DNA of 64,000 nt, taken from contig NC_081145.1 of the NCBI RefSeq assembly GCF_958295425.1, forward strand, positions 14,909,443-14,973,442, given 5' to 3'. The notes under the pieces were generated by a model. That model was not told where the DNA came from, did not search any database, and saw only the letters and a list, made by a program, of their open reading frames with translations. Made by a program: the position numbers and the translations under genes. This stretch comes from Solea solea. Lineage: Eukaryota > Chordata > Actinopteri > Pleuronectiformes > Soleidae. Below, in pieces: positions 55,701-64,000 of this stretch; positions within the stretch are counted from its first letter, which is position 1; every line of letters begins with the position of its first letter.

Positions 55701-57527
55701 ATAAGAAGCCAATAAACTCCTGTGTTTCAGTTTGAATTGAAGCCCAGGTTATTGATCCATTCTGTTTGTGACTCAGAAACAGAATGAGAAACCAGCACTT
55801 CCACTTTGACCTCAGGGAGCAATACAACGTGGAGAGCGAATGAAAGTGAGACAAAGAGAGAAACGGAGGGTTACCTGTTCTGGGCATCCGTTTTCTCCAA
55901 CTTCTCCTGAAGCTGGATCCAGTCTATGAGGGCTTTGAAATCCCGTACGTAGTTGTTCAGCATCATCAGAACCTCCTAAACACAACAGTTACAATAGCAG
56001 ACTGATTACATCACAATACATTGTACAGACAGGTTTGAAAAAGAGAAAATACCTACATGTGACACAAGGTGTTAAGCCATTCAATTGACGAACACAACAA
56101 CGTTTCATAAAGGAGAAAAATGCATTCTAGGAACATTTTGCTTATCCTCTGTGGTTCTTGTTGGGGCCAGAGACAATATCAGCAGACAAGAGGCACGGTA
56201 TACTCTGTCCACCATGTGATGGACTGGCAAAATGTCCAGAGAAAACTATACACATTCACATTCCCACCTGCAGCCAATTCAGCCACACAGAACTGGGAGA
56301 CTCCACACAGAAAGACCTCTACTGGACGACAGCCATGTTGAAACCATGGTATAATGCAAGGTTTTTAGTATCTCTTGTTTTATTTGCCGTGTAGGGTCTG
56401 TCCGTGAGGTAAAAATATGCCTCGGCATCCGACGATCGAAACAAAAGCATGCGATACATTAAAAAAAAAAATCTGTCATACACATGGGACTAAAAATTAA
56501 GGGTGGTCAAGTGTGTTGTTGAAAACATATGTTCTCAGAGATGGGAAATTTCAAATATCAAATGTCTGCGAGTCGCACACATAGCGGTGGTTTCGCAGAG
56601 TTGGCGGGCTGTGTGGCACTTTTTTTTCCCCCAGAGCTCGAATGAAACGGACACAGCTGATTGATGGGGAGCGTGAAGGGAGTGGTAATTGAGAGTAAAG
56701 CTTCACAGTGCTTTTAGTTAATAGACAAGTCAGGCCAGTGAAAGATGTGTCCAGCAGCAGGTCTCCTGATTAGAGCTGGTTAACAGGCAAAGACCACTGC
56801 TGTGGCCCAGTGTTCATTTGGTAATGAAGGCTGAGATGAAGAGACATTTGCTGCCCCTCTGACGGACAAACCAACAGTGAGTGAAGGCACCATAAAGTGG
56901 CTTTCAGCATGTTAACTGGCACACTTACCTTAAATACAACCCCCACATAACATTTCATGAGGACTGACAAAATGTTTAACCTTCTGGAGGCATTGCCATA
57001 AAGTAGGATGGGCAGTAAAAAACCTGTGGTCCTGACACAGCAACAAGAATGAATGGGTACAGCCTAGGTCACCGTTACTAACACTGGGTTAATAATTAAC
57101 AGTTTATCATGTTCTGTTTTTACTTAAACAATGTAAAAACCAGAATGTACTATTTATATTGACGTTAAAGCTCATACATAAAACACGACAAAAACAACAA
57201 CTCTGAAGTGATTCCAAGCAAACATGAACAAAGGCAACTTTTGTGTCTAATAAGTCAGGTGTTGGTAGAAAGCAGTGATTCTCAATCCTGGGCCTCGGGA
57301 CTCACTGTCCCGCATGTTTTCGGCATTTCCCTGCTTCCACACACCTGATTCAACGCCTTAACAAGCAATGCAGAAGCCTGATAATGACCCATTCATTTGA
57401 ATCAGAAAACATGCAGGGCAGCGGGTCCCGAGGACCAGGATTGAGAAACGACTGGTATAAAGAAACAATTTATCGGAGCTAATAAAGCCTGGAGGACATG
57501 AGGTACGATTGTGTAGACAACAACAAC

Positions 57528-57580
<53 letters not shown>

Positions 57581-60500
57581 TAAGTGCAAATGAATCTCAC
57601 ACAGGATTGCAGTAACATTGCCTTACAAAAGAACTGGACACTATGTTTATGTACTTTTGTTTTTCGATGTTCACTGCTCAGATTGCCCACAGCTACACTG
57701 GGGTATTGTGGCTGAGGGCTATCAGAGCACTCTGCTTCCCCTCAAGATGACTCCATCTATCAGTGTCCATTAAGCCCCATTTGGGTGGGTTGGAGGGGGG
57801 GGGGGGGATTATGAACAGCAACCAGCTTCTTGGCCATTAGACGGCATTAGGGGGTAGAGACAAACAGTGGTTTGAGGAAAAAAAACACCTCGCAGCAAGA
57901 TGTCTGACACACAGGCCAACTGACAAAATGCTGATCAGACCACAGGGAGCTGCGCTGTGGCACTGACAGCAAGTCGACCACACCGCAGGGAACTGGGCCA
58001 CGGTACTGACCGCAGGCCGTCACCAGAACCATGCTCAGCATAATGCAGCATGGCAGACGAATCAATAAAACACAGGGCTGGCAGTATCATGCCAGTGTAC
58101 CTTGGAACAACCACGCAGTGCGGGTGCAAAGCTAAACCGAGTCAAAGCACGCAATTCCACAAAAGAAGATAGTCATCGGGTCAAGTACGAGACTGCTTAC
58201 ACGTGCAAGTTGTAGACTAAAACAAGCCTTAAAGGCCGAGCACAATTTCAGCAAAATGCCTCACAACAAACAAACATAATAGACAATCTGTTTACAGTCC
58301 ATCATCGATATTCAGTCAGGCCTGTGATAATTCTCTTGCCAGCATTTCACAGAGCCCCTCTGACATGAAGCAGAAATGTAGAGGCATGTGAGCTGTGTGT
58401 GAGAAAATTCATTCGGATCTCAATGTCCCCCTCTAGTGTTCACAACTCAGACCATCATTTAAATCTCCCAAATAAACCCTCTTGAGTGAGGTCAGACCTT
58501 GAACCCACTGATGCAGAGACTTGAATGTGCACTCACCTTGCATTCTACAACGCTCTGATCAGATTCACAGGTGACGTAAATCTGGTCAACAGCTCGACGC
58601 AAGTTGTCGAAAAGGAAAGCCCAGTAGTGTGCTCGCAGATCCACCTTACGGGGCTGTTTGGCTTTAGTGGGGCTCTTCTCTGGCCCCTTGTCCAGCAAGG
58701 CACCAGCTGTGCTTTTACTTTCCACACCCACATTCTGTTCAGAAGAGAGCATGGAGTAAACAAGAGCATAACAATGACAGAGTTATTAGGGAGTCATGTT
58801 AATATTTGACCGTTTACATCTGCCACAGAAAGTTTCTCTACTGGCTGGAGAATGGCGATGCAACAAATACGTGTCTTAGATTACCAACCACACATTCAGG
58901 ATAATTCAACCGCTCAATATTGATGTCACACATTCACTTGTTAGCTTCAACAAGTAACAAAACGTGTACAGAGGGTGCATGTTGACACACCGATATGGGC
59001 GATTTTGTCGTACATTATCAATGCAATAAAAATTTGTCTTGGTTTAGAAAATGAATTTAAACAATATGAAATTGAAAATGCAGATGTGTAGCTTGCTATA
59101 GACTCACCTAATAAAATCTAATAATAAAAACAAACCTGCTCAAATCTATTATATCTCGAGAATATACTATTAGACAGCCTTTTCTGCCTGGACATTGAAG
59201 TGAATGTGGCTATATCTCAGCACCAACGTCCATATAAAAAGTCAGCAATTTAACATCATACCACATGGGTTGTTGATCCACTGCTGCCTCCATTGGCAAG
59301 TTTAAAAGTGTTATTGTGTGACTCCGATAAAATCAAACAAAGAATTTCAAACACAAAAGTTGCACAAATGAGGCCACAGTAGACCAGCAGCTCCAGTGAC
59401 TGTGAGCTAAAAAGGCTGATTTTCTGCATGTACTTTGGTGCATGACAGTGAGCAACTATACAAAACGTCAGCTTATGTCAGTACTTCATACTAGGGCTGT
59501 TACAATTAATTGATTATTAACTAAATGAATTGCCAAATACTTAATAATAATCGATTCATTGGTTCAGGTTACTTTGCTTCATATTACAAAAAAATAATTA
59601 CGACAAAACAAGTCTTTGGTGTTTTTCATTTTGATTTTTGGGAAACACTGATCGACATTTTTTAACATTATTTCTGACATTTTATGAGATGAATTATGAA
59701 AACTATCAATTAAAATACATTTTTCAGCAAATTTTGCAATACTCAAGAGCAACTGTAAACAGAGTAATGGTATGAAAATGTATTGGATAGATAAGACACA
59801 GGACAGAACCGTTGCAGCTACTGAGCAAGCTTGGTGCATAGTGCCCTCTAGTGACAAAAGATGATTCCCCAACCTGTTTCTTATTCTTTTGCTGACCAGA
59901 GTTGCTTTTCTGAACTTTGGAACTGCCACTAGAGTTGTTTTTTGACTTTGCTATGGTAGAAGAGAGAAAAAAACAGATATACAGGGAAAGATTAAAACCA
60001 CAAGATAGATCACAATCAAGATAACAATCAACAGACTCCAGACAAGCACAAGTTTTAGGGTTTATCATTGACTGACTTCCTTGTTAAGAAATGTAGAGCA
60101 ACAGAGGTGGACGAGACAACATATTCAGTTGAAAATTGAAGTATGGCAGTTGTAAGACTTCTTGCTTCAATGGTTTGGACTCAAAAGTAGAAAAGAAACT
60201 AAATTTATATACTGGACTGACCCACAACGAGAGGGACTGTGTAGAAGGCCCCGGGTGGGGGTTCTGAACAGGTTGGCTTTGTTGAATGTAGGCATCGGAC
60301 GATTTTTAAAAGTTTACATTGCCATTATCCTGACCAAAATAATTGCGATTTAGACAGGATTTTCAAGTCACCCACGTGAAAAATAGATATATTTCTTCAT
60401 TCACGATTAGCACAATAATAGACATTCGCCACGGTTAACTTATTGTAAGTGCTTTTAGTCAACATAAGCAATAATATTGTCACTACTCGAATGCCTAAAT

Positions 60501-61844
60501 CTTGTGAGAGAGCATGGGAAACGACAACGTCAACAAGGTCAGCTAAACATTACCATCTTGCCACAGATCTCTCAAATTACAGGGTGTAAGAAATTACACC
60601 ACAAGAATCATCAAAACAATATGTAGAGTATAACATAATATCTATCCATCCATTTTCTACTGCTTTATCCTAGAGAGGAGGGTCGAAGGGGGTGCTGTGC
60701 CAATCTCAGCTGACGTGGGGCGATAGACGGGGTCACACCCTGGATAGTTCGCCAGTCCATCGCAGGGCCACATATAGAGACAAACAACCATTTACTCTCA
60801 CATTCACACCTATGGTCAATTTGGAGTGACCAGAATTTACCTAATCCCCATATTGCATGTTTTTGGACTGTGGGAGGAAGCCGGGGAGCCCGGAGAAAAC
60901 CTATGCACACACAGGGAATACATGCAAACTTCATGCCAAAAGCCCCTTTATAACATAATATGTTTAACAAAAATCCCTTAGCACGATCATCCCTGGTCTC
61001 AGATCATTGTGTTCCAGCTGATATTGTATTACATCTGACAGCACCGTCTCTCAGAGAGAGAGAGAGATCAAACTGTGGCCAGTGTAATGCAAGATAAATG
61101 ACTAGGCATGCTCGACTGACCCCATAGACAACACACCTGAACAGAGCAGAACACGAAGAGGGACACCTGCCACAGGACAATGAAGACCTGCAGAATATAT
61201 ACCACTCCCAATTCCTCATGTACTCTTGTGATGTTTATATGAATCTAAAGCATTAATCATGATTAAGGGTCCACATTATTATCATTATTATTATTATTAT
61301 TGTGTACTATTTGTACATGATAATGCTGTAGCCCAGTTCATTTATCTGGCCATAGCAGCCAACTCTAAATCATAGTCTGTATGAAACAGAGAAGGCAACT
61401 GAACAAGAACTCCCGAAAAACTGCAATTGGTGTTGCGTTCAAATTTCTGAAGTAGAGATTGTTTATTTTCAAAATAAATCAATAAGTCTGCACTGGTAGG
61501 AGTTGTTTTATATTGTTAATATGGACTTGAAAAGATGGAATTATAAACATGTGATGAAAAACGCCATTTTCTCTCCACTGTGAGATAAATAAAGCTATCT
61601 TATCTTATCTTATCTTATCTTAAAATGTGGCTGAATGTGATTAACTATTAAACTTTATAGTGTGACTGCACTATTAACAATGTGACAATCATCATATTAG
61701 CATGGACAGAATATGCAACCACAAACCTTCCTCCTCTTTGTTCTCTAGAGGTACACTCCAAGCAATGAGGTTTCGAGCAGCACGGCCCTCTTCGGCAACT
61801 ATCTTCCGCACTTTGTCATGGCTGTTGGAGCGCTGAAAAGATGC
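13656..61844 (-). CDS. scaper: S-phase cyclin A-associated protein in the ER (30 exons; initiator exon not located)
   Basis: SCAPER is a large ER and ribosome-associated protein. It was first described as a cyclin A/CDK2 partner and later as an adaptor recruiting CCR4-NOT for tubulin mRNA autoregulation. In people its loss causes retinitis pigmentosa with intellectual disability. Thirty GT-AG exons join in frame to 1,420 residues and a TGA at 13658-13656; human SCAPER is about 1,400. Order: SCAPER_N region (about 1-165), disordered Ser/Pro-rich region (about 166-450), long charged coiled coil (about 452-830), one C2H2 finger (825-847) and a helical C-terminal half. Residues are numbered from ASFQRSNSHDKV, so true numbers are a few higher. 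Human SCAPER starts just before SFQRSNSHDKV, so one small upstream exon is missing. Exon coordinates are given in the block entries. The gene is convergent with isl2, and its large introns (up to 7.3 kb) are candidate hosts of isl2 enhancers. Confidence 0.96.
14042..14749 (-). other. scaper intron before the penultimate exon
   Basis: Unique sequence with no recognisable exon, repeat or RNA gene; short A-runs only. The 242-bp last intron (13751-13992) is likewise plain. Confidence 0.65.
15363..15387. repeat. Homopolymeric G25 tract
   Basis: Twenty-five consecutive G on the plus strand (C25 in the scaper transcript). Long G homopolymers are rare and capable of quadruplex formation. Confidence 0.95.
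18507..18557. repeat. Interrupted (CA)n repeat
   Basis: Alternating CA with CG interruptions, followed by ATATATGTGT. Purine-pyrimidine alternation covers most of the run. Confidence 0.85.
18930..19480. promoter_or_regulatory. Candidate intronic enhancer, dense in homeodomain and POU sites
   Basis: A repeat-poor stretch with TTTAATTA at 19066-19073, a perfect octamer ATGCAAAT at 19085-19092, further TAATTA-type sites near 19130 and 19255, and a TTTGCAT near 18959. The clustering resembles developmental enhancers. The assignment rests on motifs only. Confidence 0.35.
20388..25932 (-). other. scaper introns between 20.4 and 25.9 kb
   Basis: Introns 20388-21769, 22005-24147 and 24304-25932. 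They contain short (CA)n runs at about 21717-21732 and 22073-22093 and otherwise plain sequence. Many short open frames are present on both strands, none resembling a protein family. Confidence 0.6.
26160..27533 (-). other. scaper 1.4-kb intron
   Basis: Mostly unique sequence with a CCTG tetranucleotide repeat at 27231-27258. No exon or transposon was recognised. Confidence 0.6.
27231..27258. repeat. (CCTG)7 microsatellite
   Basis: Seven perfect CCTG units in a scaper intron; CAGG repeat on the transcript strand. This is the unit whose expansion in human CNBP causes myotonic dystrophy type 2, but a seven-unit allele is short. Confidence 0.95.
27658..33482 (-). other. scaper 5.8-kb intron
   Basis: Contains the AAT repeat at 29121-29166, a TG/CA inverted run at about 30824-30857, and repeat-poor stretches near 29400-29720, 31310-31560 and 32740-32900 that look like candidate conserved non-coding sequence. 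No exon was seen. Confidence 0.55.
29121..29166. repeat. (AAT)n microsatellite
   Basis: About 45 bp of AAT units with GAT and AAC interruptions in a scaper intron. Confidence 0.95.
33483..44729 (-). CDS. scaper: scaper exons S-V: region after the zinc finger
   Basis: Exons 44593-44729, 41256-41321, 40947-41061 and 33483-33598 encode residues 868-1011. Recognisable pieces are EHLSLKKYIVDIM, a Lys/Arg-rich stretch (ERQKARKKVKKLRARM), SPYKAKLQRLLKQLQ, SLERTLGEIARILEKQ and DQVAFRVGGGLLALEQIL. These match human SCAPER in order. The exons are separated by the largest introns of the gene. Confidence 0.93.
34438..34740 (+). mobile_element. Degenerate AGGGCTGCAAC-type non-autonomous element
   Basis: Starts TAGGGCTGCAAC followed by AT-rich sequence with CATCAGCTATTCATTGATAA. 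This opening is shared by an abundant short non-autonomous element of teleost genomes. The far end is not clear. Confidence 0.4.
40570..40745 (+). mobile_element. Teleost interspersed repeat, copy 1
   Basis: Runs CCATCCATTTTCCTACACTT, then GGAGCCAATCCCAGCTGACA, GGTCGCCAGTCCGGTCG and a degraded end. The same series of blocks occurs at 60640-60935, so this is a dispersed repeat. It is familiar from many fish genomes, but I cannot name the family with certainty. Confidence 0.7.
41322..44592 (-). other. scaper 3.3-kb intron
   Basis: Contains a short repeat fragment (ATCTTCTACCGTTTATCCTC) near 43300, AT-rich element-like sequence at about 43370-43600 ending TTATTGCCCAGCTGTA, and the TA/T tract at 43722-43777. 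No coding exon was seen. Confidence 0.55.
43722..43777. repeat. (TA)n followed by T30
   Basis: About 13 TA units run directly into 30 consecutive T. The compound structure resembles the tail of an old retroposed element inserted on the minus strand. Confidence 0.9.
44730..47921 (-). other. scaper 3.2-kb intron
   Basis: Mostly unique sequence with a short C-rich tract near 45650. No exon, clear transposon or RNA gene was recognised. Confidence 0.6.
47922..49160 (-). CDS. scaper: scaper exons Q-R: C2H2 zinc finger
   Basis: Exons 49008-49160 and 47922-48029 encode residues 781-867. The junction splits a finger CSLC-x12-H-x5-H: Cys825, Cys828, His841 and His847, read across CSLCAVV and ITSEVHLFSHIKGKRH. 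This matrin/U1-like spacing matches the SCAPER zinc finger and suggests RNA or protein binding. Upstream is HMEQIEQRKEKAAELSSGRH; downstream is IQGRELSDEEV. Exon R ends at a GTGCGT donor. Confidence 0.95.
48030..49007 (-). other. scaper 1-kb intron
   Basis: Repeat-poor. The part near 48640-48870, with AATAATTGCG and AATAATGAATGACAATTACG, looks like candidate non-coding regulatory sequence. No exon was seen. Confidence 0.5.
49255..51547 (-). CDS. scaper: scaper exons I-P: long charged coiled-coil region
   Basis: Eight exons (51380-51547, 51215-51281, 50990-51107, 50543-50654, 49959-50099, 49687-49842, 49450-49592, 49255-49336) encode residues 452-780. The block starts PQSMAEVLAKKEELADRLEK. 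It contains the conserved WRQNTSWGDMVEEEPARPPG segment, then a Glu/Arg/Lys/Gln-rich helix (EEKLLHAEFKREL, VNEIAFINTLEAQNKRHD, EERQRRQEEKQARDEA, ARERARDREERLAAL). Introns are short (94-116 bp for several). The coding bias creates long antisense open frames, such as 49072-49611 on the plus strand, which are shadows. Confidence 0.95.
50100..50989 (-). other. scaper introns flanking the exon at 50543-50654
   Basis: Introns 50100-50542 and 50655-50989. The second ends at an A-rich donor region (GTGCAA followed by a long A-run in transcript sense). No other feature was seen. Confidence 0.65.
51548..52778 (-). other. scaper 1.2-kb intron
   Basis: AT-rich unique sequence. No repeat or exon was recognised. 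Confidence 0.6.
52779..53108 (-). CDS. scaper: scaper exon H: Pro/Ser/Ala-rich low-complexity exon
   Basis: A single 330-nt phase-0 exon encodes 110 residues, starting PPAESVQDTGQ and ending DPTELST. It is rich in Pro, Ser and Ala and predicted to be disordered. Only the end resembles human SCAPER (the DPSDIS...MAEVLA junction). It is the most divergent coding segment in the gene, supported by matching phases and a GTGAGT donor. Confidence 0.85.
53109..53591 (-). other. scaper 483-bp intron
   Basis: Plain sequence with a short CA-rich stretch near 53125-53140. No coding exon was seen. Confidence 0.65.
53592..61844 (-). CDS. scaper: scaper exons A-G: N-terminal domain and disordered region
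   Basis: Exons 61727-61844, 59874-59950, 58537-58734, 55875-55975, 54981-55097, 53991-54118 and 53592-53875 encode residues 1-341. Diagnostic stretches are VAEEGRAARNLIAWSVPLE, LRAHYWAFLFDNLRRAVD, IYVTCESDQSVVEC, LNNYVRDFKALIDWIQLQEK, PTSLAWELRKMSPGRHVIPS, SWADRVK and KDAEGWETVQRGR, all close to human SCAPER. The Lys/Ser/Gln-rich exon 59874-59950 corresponds to the poorly conserved human stretch and has a weak donor (GTTGGG). The first exon here begins at a phase-0 boundary after a CTGCAG acceptor. Confidence 0.94.
54119..55874 (-). other. scaper introns between 54.1 and 55.9 kb
   Basis: Introns 54119-54980 and 55098-55874 around the exon at 54981-55097. No repeat array or additional exon was recognised. 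Confidence 0.6.
56160..56335 (+). mobile_element. Probable degraded copy of the teleost interspersed repeat
   Basis: Blocks GGGGCCAGAGACAATATCAG, CACATTCACATTCCCACC and GGGAGACTCCACACAGAAAG correspond in order to the family seen at 60640-60935. The middle appears rearranged. Assignment is weaker than for the other copies. Confidence 0.45.
57275..57451. mobile_element. Palindromic MITE-like element
   Basis: The left arm 57275-57321 (core TCTCAATCCTGGGCCTCGGG) and right arm 57405-57451 are inverted copies matching at 39 of 47 positions. Nested inside, CTGATTCAA at 57345 pairs with TTGAATCAG at 57397. The whole 177 bp can fold as one long hairpin. No open frame. A foldback non-autonomous DNA transposon is the likeliest origin. 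Confidence 0.75.
57518..57578. repeat. (AAC)n(AAT)n microsatellite
   Basis: About four AAC units followed by about sixteen AAT units, 66 bp from the palindromic element. Confidence 0.96.
59492..59720 (-). mobile_element. AGGGCTG-type non-autonomous teleost element
   Basis: On the minus strand the sequence ends AATTGTAACAGCCCTAG and contains CATAAAATGTCAGAAAT, GATCAGTGTTTCCCAAA, GTCTTGTTTTGTC and AATCGATTATTATT. This order of blocks is that of a widespread short fish repeat whose ends read AGGGCTGCAAC. It is internally diverged, with no open frame. Confidence 0.65.
60640..60935 (+). mobile_element. Teleost interspersed repeat, best copy
   Basis: Begins ATCCATCCATTTTCTACTGC. It continues with TGACGTGGGGCGATAGACGG, CGCCAGTCCATCGCAGGGCC, CTCACATTCACACCTATGGT and GGACTGTGGGAGGAAGCCGG, and ends near CAGGGAATACATGCAAACTTC. 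It is very similar in layout to repeats scattered through many fish genomes. It is non-coding, and I do not assign a family name. Confidence 0.75.
61540..61622 (+). mobile_element. LINE-like 3' end with (TATCT)n tail
   Basis: CCACTGTGAGATAAATAAAG is followed by five TATCT units (61596-61622). A GAATAAAG-type end running into a pentanucleotide TATCT tail is typical of the 3' terminus of L2/CR1-like non-LTR retrotransposons in fish. No reverse transcriptase coding sequence remains. Confidence 0.5.
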
Positions 61845-63436
61845 CTGCAGGAGAGATGGAAACAGATATTGGATGATACAGTAGATGAGGCGACTTTTGA
61901 ACACGACGTGCTGCCAAAAGCAAAGCTAGCATCACAGAGGAATGTGATTTATTAGAAGACAAACACAAAGTGTCTCGACATTCATTAAGTGCCACAACCT
62001 CTGTGGAATAGTGGACATGAAGTTGTGACAGTCACACACCGGAATACATTATGGCACTAAAACAACAGCTGCACACAGACAGATAAGAAGTCACTGAAAA
62101 AAACTTTTTTGTGGTCAGCTTTCATTATTGACAACAAACCCTAAAATAAAATGTATGTATTTCCGGTGTGGCACATAGTTCAATTGTGATTAATTAGTAA
62201 ATAAATAGATAAAACCAGTGAGTGACACCATTGCTCGGGGTGATGTAAGTCCCTTGTTCTGGGTAATGGAATTATATTTTGAGTCAGTCCCACCCACACT
62301 GCAGTATTTCACCAATAAATATTAACAAGGGCAGCAAACCGACCGCTAAAAATAGTCCCTTCATTAACACCTTTTAATGTTTGATTAAAAAAATTGCTGG
62401 ACATTTTTTTAAACAAAGCTACTGTTCATTAAACAAAAGTATTTTTTGCTTTGGCTAAATCCATTTTAACACTCAAAAAAGGGCTGTGAAAAGGTCTTAA
62501 TAACCCAAATCATTTCAACTCAGTTACAGTAAAAGTACTGCTAGTTATTTAATTAACCTACTCTATTAAGATATACCTGGTTACAGTGAATAGTTTCCAA
62601 AGAGAGTACTAACATGCTGTTTCTTTGTCCAACCTTTCATGTGAGGATGTAAACCCGGGTCGATGCCATAACACAGCAAATACAAAGTATACAGTACGTA
62701 CAGTAAGCGATGACAAGTAACAGCTACAGGGAGAACCGCTAAATCAGCAAGCATCATGGTTGACCTACACAATAACTACGCATCAATGGACTTGACTTTA
62801 ACCTCGGGTGAAGCAGATACTGTAAACCAAAAGCTGCAGAAGTCCTGCATCGCAGCATCTACTAATGTGAAGGCATCTGCCTTCCCATCCCAGAGTACAA
62901 AAAAAGCAACAACTCAATTTTACGACACAATAACAAAGGAAAAATACACATGCACAAAAGCATCTTTGCAATCATTTGTGTTTTTAAACCTTACATCACT
63001 GAATATTCTGACTTTTGGGAATGTGGTTACACAACAACACAGAAGCTACCAAAAAGTGTATCAATGTGGATCTCCCATTCACTTCCAGCAAAGAAGATTT
63101 AATCTGATGGTGATGAAAATGCACACCAAACTTTGATCATAAAACTACAAAATGCAGTCTCAGATAAAACAAACAAACAAAACCATTGTGACCTGAATGC
63201 AACATCAAAGACTGAGAGCTAGTTTTTCTGTTGAAAGCAAATGAGTCATGGGGAACAAACCATTCTCGTTGCCGGTCAGTCTCTCTCAGGCAACATTATC
63301 CAGACAAAACAGCTATAGCTAAATCATTTCTATACGACACTTGCTTTTGAACATATGACGGTTCTTTTTAAGTAGCCATACATGTAGACAATAGATATTA
63401 TATGACAACATCTTCAAACTGCAATTCAAGGCTAAC

Positions 63437-63473
<37 letters not shown>

Positions 63474-64000
63474 GAACATGGCTAATTAGATATTACACAT
63501 GTAGAAACAGCATGCGTGGACTGGTCTGATGCTATTTAATGTCCCTCAGGGAGATATCCAGCTGACCTACTTTTGGCAGCAACATGTAAAATTCTTTACA
63601 TGTTGCCTGGCCTGTGCTTCATTCCGGAAAGCACAAAAACACTGCAAAAAAAAGATAAAGAACATCAAACAACTCGGTCGGTGCACCATCACTAATCTGT
63701 GGACGGTAGATATTTATGCTGGGTTTCTTGTAATCCAAACACTTGACGGTCCTCGTATGACAGGTGGGTGTTATGAGATGGCTATCTGTGTGCACTAGCC
63801 TGAAGGCAAAAAAGACTCACTGCAACATTCGCATTGGTTCACTCAATCTGCTGCAAAACAAGCCATTAACTCGGCTGCTGTACTGTAAAAAAGGGGGACG
63901 ATAAGCTGTGAAGCATAACTCGTGCTGTATTCTCCGGACTGGCAGTCATTCCCCATGCAACAGAGACCGTGCTTGTTTTCTAGACTGTGCTGAGTAAGGG
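61845..64000 (-). other. Upstream intron of scaper; initiator exon not found
   Basis: Sequence 5' of the first recognised scaper exon. It carries an AAT repeat at 63437-63473 but no identifiable exon. The initiator exon needs only a start codon and perhaps one more codon before a GT donor, too little to place by eye. Confidence 0.5.
63437..63473. repeat. (AAT)n microsatellite
   Basis: About twelve uninterrupted AAT units upstream of the first recognised scaper exon. Confidence 0.95.

Larger units (their letters stand above)
55976..58536 (-). other. scaper 2.6-kb intron
   Basis: Contains a probable degraded teleost repeat at about 56160-56335, a long imperfect palindrome at 57275-57451 and an AAC/AAT microsatellite at 57518-57578. 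No coding exon was seen. Confidence 0.6.
58735..61726 (-). other. scaper introns between 58.7 and 61.7 kb
   Basis: Introns 58735-59873 and 59951-61726. They hold an AGGGCTG-type element at 59492-59720, the best copy of the teleost interspersed repeat at 60640-60935, and a LINE-like tail near 61540-61622. Confidence 0.65.

Overview
The window is vertebrate nuclear DNA, almost certainly from a teleost fish. Coding sequence sits in short GT-AG exons separated by AT-rich introns full of microsatellites. Several interspersed repeats resemble families I know from ray-finned fish genomes. The three genes are much more compact than their mammalian counterparts. Three protein-coding genes account for all the coding sequence I can support: etfa, isl2 and scaper. 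I recall the same gene order (ETFA-ISL2-SCAPER) from human chromosome 15q24, so the interval looks like an old conserved block.

Layout. Positions 1-5889 hold etfa on the minus strand (electron transfer flavoprotein alpha, mitochondrial): 11 of an expected 12 exons, with the last, very short, coding exon lying beyond the left edge. Positions 5890-7596 are a 1.7-kb divergent promoter interval. It carries a BANP-type TCTCGCGAGA box and a DR1-like nuclear-receptor site near etfa, a strong CTCF-type motif in the middle, and an octamer plus TATA-like sequence near isl2. Positions 7597-10883 hold the complete six-exon isl2 LIM-homeobox gene on the plus strand (360 codons plus stop). About 11.4-12.6 kb is a tail-to-tail intergenic stretch. 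Positions 12.6-61.8 kb hold scaper on the minus strand (S-phase cyclin A-associated protein in the ER): 30 coding exons, 1,420 in-window residues ending at a stop codon. Only the initiator exon is unplaced. Exon phases agree at every junction of all three genes.

The genes do not form a pathway. etfa is a housekeeping gene of mitochondrial fatty-acid and amino-acid oxidation. isl2 is a neuronal transcription factor. scaper is a broadly expressed ER and ribosome-associated protein. One plausible reason for their linkage is that isl2 enhancers lie in scaper introns, and several intronic stretches look like candidate regulatory DNA. I see no CRISPR array, operon, phage or other prokaryotic system, and I found no convincing new biological system. 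The most interesting items are regulatory motifs, repeat-embedded splice sites and a long palindromic repeat.
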